This document shows, in pieces, positions 6,229 through 9,296 of a stretch of 9,296 nt of DNA. Position numbers and translations under genes: made by a program. This stretch comes from Bacilli bacterium (GTDB taxonomy: Bacteria > Bacillota_I > Bacilli_A > RF39 > UBA660): NCBI GenBank assembly GCA_900758895.1, contig CAAETG010000157.1, positions 1-9,296 of the forward strand, given 5' to 3'. Within the stretch, counting starts at the first letter, position 1. The number at the start of each line of letters is the position of its first letter. The notes beneath the pieces were generated by a model. It made no database searches. It saw nothing but the letters and a program-made list of their open reading frames with translations, and had not been told where the DNA came from.

Positions 6229-7515
6229 TTACGGTGTAAGCCGTGATGGACCTCTAAATATAAACATTTCTTCCTTAATACTAGTAATACCAAGTAGTAA
6301 CATTGTTAATCTATCAATACCAATCGCAAAACCGCCATGAGGTGGGCATCCATATTTGAAGAACTCTAAATAAAATTCAACATCTTTGCCAAGTCCTTTT
6401 TCTTCGGCTTGTTTTTTCAAAATTTCATAACGGTGTTCTCTTTGGGCTCCGGTTGTAATTTCCGTTCCACGCCAAATTAAATCAAAACCTTCTGGTATAT
6501 CATTTTTTCGCATATGATAGAACGCTCTTTTGGTTTTAGAGTATCCTGTTACAAAGATAAATTCTGAATTATATTCTTCCATTGCATATCTGCTTGTTAG
6601 TTTTTCTGCTTCGGCATTCATATCGCCAATGTCATGTTCTGGGATTTCATAACCATATCTTTTATTTAATTCTTGATATAAATCTTGAAGCTTGATTCTA
6701 GGGAATGGTTTTTTAGGAATAATAACCTCGCTATTAAATAATTCTTTGATTTTATCTCCATATAATTTTTTTACGTTTAGAAGACCAGCGATTAATAAAT
6801 TTTCTTCCATATCCATTACATCTTCATAAGAATCAATATAAGCAAACTCAAGATCAAAAGAAGTAAATTCCGTTGCATGACGGTTGGTATTTGAGTTTTC
6901 GGCACGAAAAGCGGGAGCAATTTCAAATACTCTTTCTAGGCCACTTGCAATTGCCATTTGCTTATAAAATTGGGGACTTTGCGCTAAATAAGCTTTTCGA
7001 TCAAAATACTTTACTTCAAATACTTCAGAACCAGACTCTGAGGCCGTTGCAATTAGTTTTGGAGTATGTATTTCCGTAAAATCTTCTTTAATTAAGAAAG
7101 AACGCATTCCCTCAACAAAAGCTGCTTGTACTTTTAACATCAATTCATTCTTTTCACTTCTAAGATCGATCCAACGATAATTGAGTCTGGTGTCTAAATC
7201 AGCAGTATCATCTAAAGGTAAAGCTTCACTTTTACTTAATATTTCTATTTGGGTAGGTAAAAATTCTTTACCACCATCTTTGACATATTCACTATATACC
7301 ATTTTGCCTTTACATGACAAAATACTATTTGATAGGACACCGTCTAATTTTTCTACTAAATCTGGTTGGGCATTTTTATCTATTGATACTTGGATTTTTC
7401 CACTTCGATCTTTTAAGATAACAAATATCATGTATTTGGTGTCACGAATTTTTGTGGCCCAACCACTAACTGTCGTTATTTCTTGTTCTTTTAAATCTTT
7501 TATTAATGTTCGCAT
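6229..7515 (-). CDS. aspS: Aspartyl-tRNA synthetase, archaeal/short type (AspS2-like)
   Basis: Class IIb synthetase that charges tRNA with aspartate. The N-terminal OB-fold anticodon-binding domain (about 13-95, with VSGWATKIRD) is followed by a catalytic core: motif 1 around 133-155, ATASESGSEVF (156-166), AQSPQFYKQ (178-186), motif 2 FRAENSNTNRHATEF (203-217), TGAQREHR (355-362), motif 3 GGFAIGIDR (394-402), and the terminal RLTP. At 428 residues it lacks the large GAD insertion of ordinary bacterial AspRS (near 590 residues). Length and motifs match the archaeal-type enzyme, often named aspartate--tRNA(Asp/Asn) ligase. That family has discriminating and non-discriminating members. The position matching Trp26 of the Thermococcus enzyme appears to be Thr21, and I cannot settle tRNA specificity from this. 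The ATG follows AGGAGG within the hisS stop. The next gene lies 75 nt downstream with no clear terminator between. Confidence 0.96.
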   Translation of the reverse strand: MRTLIKDLKEQEITTVSGWATKIRDTKYMIFVILKDRSGKIQVSIDKNAQPDLVEKLDGVLSNSILSCKGKMVYSEYVKDGGKEFLPTQIEILSKSEALPLDDTADLDTRLNYRWIDLRSEKNELMLKVQAAFVEGMRSFLIKEDFTEIHTPKLIATASESGSEVFEVKYFDRKAYLAQSPQFYKQMAIASGLERVFEIAPAFRAENSNTNRHATEFTSFDLEFAYIDSYEDVMDMEENLLIAGLLNVKKLYGDKIKELFNSEVIIPKKPFPRIKLQDLYQELNKRYGYEIPEHDIGDMNAEAEKLTSRYAMEEYNSEFIFVTGYSKTKRAFYHMRKNDIPEGFDLIWRGTEITTGAQREHRYEILKKQAEEKGLGKDVEFYLEFFKYGCPPHGGFAIGIDRLTMLLLGITSIKEEMFIFRGPSRLTP

Positions 7516-7519
7516 AATT

Positions 7520-7526
7520 CCTCCTA
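7520..7526 (-). promoter_or_regulatory. aspS ribosome binding site overlapping the hisS stop
   Basis: The heptamer TAGGAGG contains both the hisS stop codon TAG (7526-7524) and an AGGAGG Shine-Dalgarno site, 4 nt before the aspS ATG. Ribosomes finishing hisS therefore stop on the aspS initiation site, which suggests coupled translation. The same arrangement occurs between asnS and the kinase gene. Confidence 0.85.
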
Positions 7527-8789
7527 TAAATTACTAATAATATAATCTAATATTTCATTTTCATCTATTTTACTTTCTTCTTTGGTGATGTTGTCTTTTA
7601 CGGTAATTAAACCTTTTTGTAAATCTTCACTATTTAAGATTACAAGGATTCTTGCATTTAGCCGATCAGCTTGTTTAAATTGAGTTTTTAAGCTGCGATC
7701 AAGCATGTCCATATCACACTTAACCTCACACCAACGCAAGTCTTGAACGAGTCTCATCGCTGTTAATTTTTCTTCTTCGTTAACGGCCATGACATAAACG
7801 TCTACTCCTCGATCTAATTCTTTTTCTTTATTTAATTCTTTTAATACCATTATTAAGCGATCAATTCCACTTGCAAAACCAATTCCAGGGGTATCTGGAC
7901 CACCTAGGAAGCTTACTAGATTGTTATATCTTCCACCAGCACAGAGGGTAGTTGCACTTCCTAGAATATCTAGGTCAGCAACGAGTTCAAAAACAGTATG
8001 ATTGTAATAATCAAGTCCTCTTACAATATTTGGGTCGATTTCATAATCTACATCTAAGTATTCTAAATATTCTAATACGCGATCAAATCTTGTTTTACTC
8101 TCCTCGTTTAAATATTCTAAAATAGAGGGAGCATTTTTTAGTACTTCGCTATCTTTATCTACTTTACAATCTAAGATTCGAAGTGGATTTGTCGAAAATC
8201 TTTTTTGACAATCTTCACATAATTCATGAATATGAGGTTCTAAGTAGTTTACTAAAGCATTACGGTATGCCTCACGAGAAGCACTATCACCAAGTGTGTT
8301 TATTTTAACCGTTACCTCTTCAATTCCCATTTCTTCTAACAAGCGATAAGCAAGAGAAATTACTTCGGCATCCATCATAGGAGAATCACTTCCTAAAGCT
8401 TCTACCCCTATTTGACTTAATTCTCTAAATCTTCCAGCTTGAGGTCGTTCATAACGATACATGGTACCACTATAATAAAACTTTTTGGGTTGGGTTGCAT
8501 CCCCATACATTTTATTTTCAATGAAACTGCGAACAACTCCAGCGGTTCCTTCGGGACGAAGGGTTAAGTTTCTTTCGCCACGATCTTTAAAATCATATGT
8601 TTCTTTTGATACAATATCAGATGATTCCCCAACACTACGGTGGAATAACTCACTTTCTTCAAAAATAGGGGTTCTTATATATTCATAGTTGTAATATTCA
8701 CAAACAGATGCAAAAACTCCATTAATATAATTGTAATATTTGGCATTTTCACCATAAATATCATACGTTCCTTTTGGCTTTGTTATCAT
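7524..8789 (-). CDS. hisS: Histidyl-tRNA synthetase (HisRS)
   Basis: Class IIa synthetase that activates histidine with ATP and charges tRNA-His in the cytoplasm. At 421 residues it has the usual bacterial length. Visible features in order: the N-terminal KPKGTYD segment; motif 1 around residues 31-45; LRPEGTA (77-83); motif 2 with YRYERPQAGRFRELSQ (111-126); an insertion segment with CEDC (191-194) and NPLRILDCK (201-209), common in Bacillota; the histidine-specific HisA motif RGLDYYNHTVFE (257-268); GGRY of HisB (285-288); motif 3 GIGFASGIDR (302-311); and a C-terminal anticodon-binding domain from about residue 326. The ATG at 8789 is preceded by a strong AAGGAGG site. It is the first gene behind the T-box. 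Its TAG stop lies inside the aspS ribosome binding site. Nothing appears damaged. Confidence 0.98.
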   Translation of the reverse strand: MITKPKGTYDIYGENAKYYNYINGVFASVCEYYNYEYIRTPIFEESELFHRSVGESSDIVSKETYDFKDRGERNLTLRPEGTAGVVRSFIENKMYGDATQPKKFYYSGTMYRYERPQAGRFRELSQIGVEALGSDSPMMDAEVISLAYRLLEEMGIEEVTVKINTLGDSASREAYRNALVNYLEPHIHELCEDCQKRFSTNPLRILDCKVDKDSEVLKNAPSILEYLNEESKTRFDRVLEYLEYLDVDYEIDPNIVRGLDYYNHTVFELVADLDILGSATTLCAGGRYNNLVSFLGGPDTPGIGFASGIDRLIMVLKELNKEKELDRGVDVYVMAVNEEEKLTAMRLVQDLRWCEVKCDMDMLDRSLKTQFKQADRLNARILVILNSEDLQKGLITVKDNITKEESKIDENEILDYIISNL

Positions 8790-8807
8790 TTTTTCTCCTC
8801 CTTCAAA

Positions 8808-8869
8808 TAAAAAAACTTAGTATCATAAGGACGAGCCTAAACCCGCGGTGCCACCTTATTTTACTAAGT
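8808..8869 (-). terminator. T-box expression platform: antiterminator and leader terminator
   Basis: The antiterminator pairs AAGG (8857-8854) with CCTT (8830-8827) and GCG (8846-8844) with CGT (8833-8831), leaving TGGCACC as the tRNA-binding bulge. The strongest hairpin next to the T run (8815-8809) is ACTTAGTA (8869-8862) with TACTAAGT (8822-8815), eight perfect pairs, continued by ATAAGG/CCTTAT. Unlike the usual design, this hairpin encloses the antiterminator and does not break it, so how the two states exclude each other is unclear. Confidence 0.65.
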
Positions 8870-9022
8870 ACTCTCTTTCTTTTATCACCAAAAACGGCGT
8901 TTTCTAAATTATGAAAGCTGTCTTTCTAATCCATTTTCTTTAGGCATTTGCAGCAGATTAGCCCTCTCTTTTAAAGAAAAGTGCGGATTATACTTGGTCT
9001 TTCTTTAGAAAAATATTCTACG
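8808..9022 (-). ncRNA. T-box riboswitch leader, predicted to sense tRNA-Asp
   Basis: Stem I can be drawn by hand: 9010-9004 pairs with 8908-8902 (TTCTAAA/TTTAGAA), 9003-8999 with 8917-8913 (GAAAG/CTTTC), 8989-8985 with 8932-8928 (AATCC/GGATT) and 8980-8972 with 8942-8934 (nine pairs). The internal loop between the second and third helices holds AGTA (8994-8991) opposite GAA (8926-8924), as in T-box specifier loops, followed by GAC then A (8922-8919). GAC is therefore the likely specifier, for Asp. An AGAGAG element lies at 8969-8964 near the distal loop. A small stem III may form at 8899-8886. The conserved T-box sequence, AAGGTGGCACCGCG, starts at 8857; its bulge TGGC (8853-8850) would pair with an acceptor end GCCA, meaning G73, as in tRNA-Asp; bacterial tRNA-His normally has C73. 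Uncharged tRNA-Asp should allow read-through into hisS-aspS and the genes beyond. Confidence 0.93.
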
Positions 9023-9028
9023 CTTTTT

Positions 9029-9057
9029 ATTTTATTATATTTTTTTCTTGTCGTCAA
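9029..9057 (-). promoter_or_regulatory. Sigma-A-type promoter of the hisS-gatB operon
   Basis: On the minus strand TTGACG (9057-9052, 5 of 6 to TTGACA) is followed after 17 nt by TAAAAT (9034-9029, 5 of 6 to TATAAT). The expected start of transcription is near 9022. This leaves a leader of about 230 nt before hisS that begins just before the first T-box helix at 9010, which supports the assignment. A perfect TATAAT overlaps at 9039-9034 but is only 12 nt from the -35. Confidence 0.75.
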
Positions 9058-9063
9058 GTATTT

Positions 9064-9296
9064 TTAACGGCGAGATCTTGAACACGCTTGTTTGCTTTTT
9101 AAAATTGCTTCATAATCAAGTTCATCAGCAAGACGGTTTTCGTAATCAAAAATTTCAGCGTTAGCAACAGCGAATAAAGAGGCTTGCATATCTCCATTTT
9201 TTTCTTTGATAATACTATAAACAGCTTGCTCTAATTTGGATACTAATAAATTTTGTAAAATCATATTTTCGGCTTGTTCGGATGCTTCTATTACTC
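9064..9296 (-). CDS. C-terminal end of an unidentified protein (cut by the window edge)
   Basis: The reading frame is open from the right edge to a TAA at 9066-9064, giving 76 visible residues. The first Met in view lies at 9264, but the frame stays open for ten more codons upstream, so this is probably the tail of a longer gene and not a 66-residue protein. The visible part is rich in Ala, Glu, Leu and Asp and looks mostly helical (segments such as ASEQAENMILQNLLVSKLEQ and ANAEIFDYENRLADEL). It ends in a short basic tail, CSRSRR. I do not recognise the family and see no catalytic motif. The stop lies only 6 nt before the -35 element of the hisS operon promoter, and no convincing terminator separates them, so some read-through into the T-box leader is possible. 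Confidence 0.6.
   Translation of the reverse strand, partial: VIEASEQAENMILQNLLVSKLEQAVYSIIKEKNGDMQASLFAVANAEIFDYENRLADELDYEAILKSKQACSRSRR

Noticed and set aside
6210..6234. Possible terminator after aspS (CCGT ... ACGG)
   Set aside because: Only four pairs with a long loop and no following T tract, so it should not end transcription.
716..8688. Open frames on the plus strand (for example 716-949, 858-1076, 1998-2189, 6873-7079, 7181-7537, 8485-8688)
   Set aside because: All lie opposite or across strongly supported genes, have no family features or ribosome sites, and look like antisense shadows.
8918..8926. Alternative specifiers GAA (Glu) or CAG (Gln) for a dual-tRNA T-box, by analogy with the reported two-codon gatCAB T-box of Clostridium
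   Set aside because: GAA is better explained as the partner of AGTA in the specifier-loop fold, and CAG is shifted from the codon position. GAC followed by A is the standard arrangement.
9034..9039. Perfect TATAAT as the -10 of the T-box promoter
   Set aside because: It lies 12 nt from TTGACG, too close. The overlapping TAAAAT has the ideal 17-nt spacing.
9047..9058. Small inverted repeat CTTGACGACAAG as a terminator of the upstream gene
   Set aside because: Only four pairs, followed by A rather than T on the minus strand, and it overlaps the -35 element.
1..9296. Mobile elements, CRISPR arrays, tRNA or rRNA genes, or a defence system
   Set aside because: No transposase or integrase frames, no regular repeats and no tRNA-like folds were seen apart from the T-box leader.

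Overview
The window is AT-rich bacterial DNA, with every supported gene on the minus strand, so transcription runs from high to low coordinates. A T-box leader, strong AAGGAGG-type ribosome binding sites, a GatCAB amidotransferase and AT-rich codon use point to Bacillota. The GatA carries DEFGMGGTG and GSDTGDSIRKPA in place of the usual amidase motifs. From memory this resembles GatA of Mollicutes and allied Bacilli, so a Mollicutes-related or Erysipelotrichia/RF39-like lineage is my best guess. Trp is written TGG, and TGA is used as a stop (gatA, and the last gene), so the standard bacterial code applies.

Layout in order of transcription: (1) the C-terminal end of an unrecognised protein enters from the right edge (9296-9064); (2) a promoter (-35 at 9057-9052, -10 at 9034-9029) and a T-box riboswitch leader of about 215 nt; (3) hisS, aspS (archaeal-type, short AspRS), a 128-aa protein of unknown function, asnS, a UPF0200-like P-loop kinase, gatC, gatA and gatB; (4) a rho-independent terminator after gatB that overlaps a strong promoter; (5) a small membrane-anchored protein with an Asn/Ser/Thr/Gln-rich tail, followed by its own terminator.

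The central block reads as one operon of about 8.1 kb for tRNA charging in the Asp/Asn/Glu/Gln group, plus His. Junctions are tight: 8 nt, 75 nt, 2 nt, 8 nt, an 8-nt overlap, 1 nt and a 4-nt overlap. I see no terminator in the single 75-nt gap. HisRS, AspRS and AsnRS charge their tRNAs directly. GatCAB amidates Glu-tRNA(Gln), and also Asp-tRNA(Asn) if this AspRS is non-discriminating. The T-box shows a GAC (Asp) specifier and a UGGC acceptor-binding sequence that fits a G73 discriminator, so uncharged tRNA-Asp is the predicted signal for the whole block although hisS is its first gene.

The least explained pieces are the 128-aa protein fused translationally to asnS, the P-loop kinase overlapping gatC, the altered active-site motifs of GatA, and the geometry of the T-box terminator. 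I see no mobile element, CRISPR array, tRNA or rRNA gene. No intergenic stretch exceeds 300 bases.
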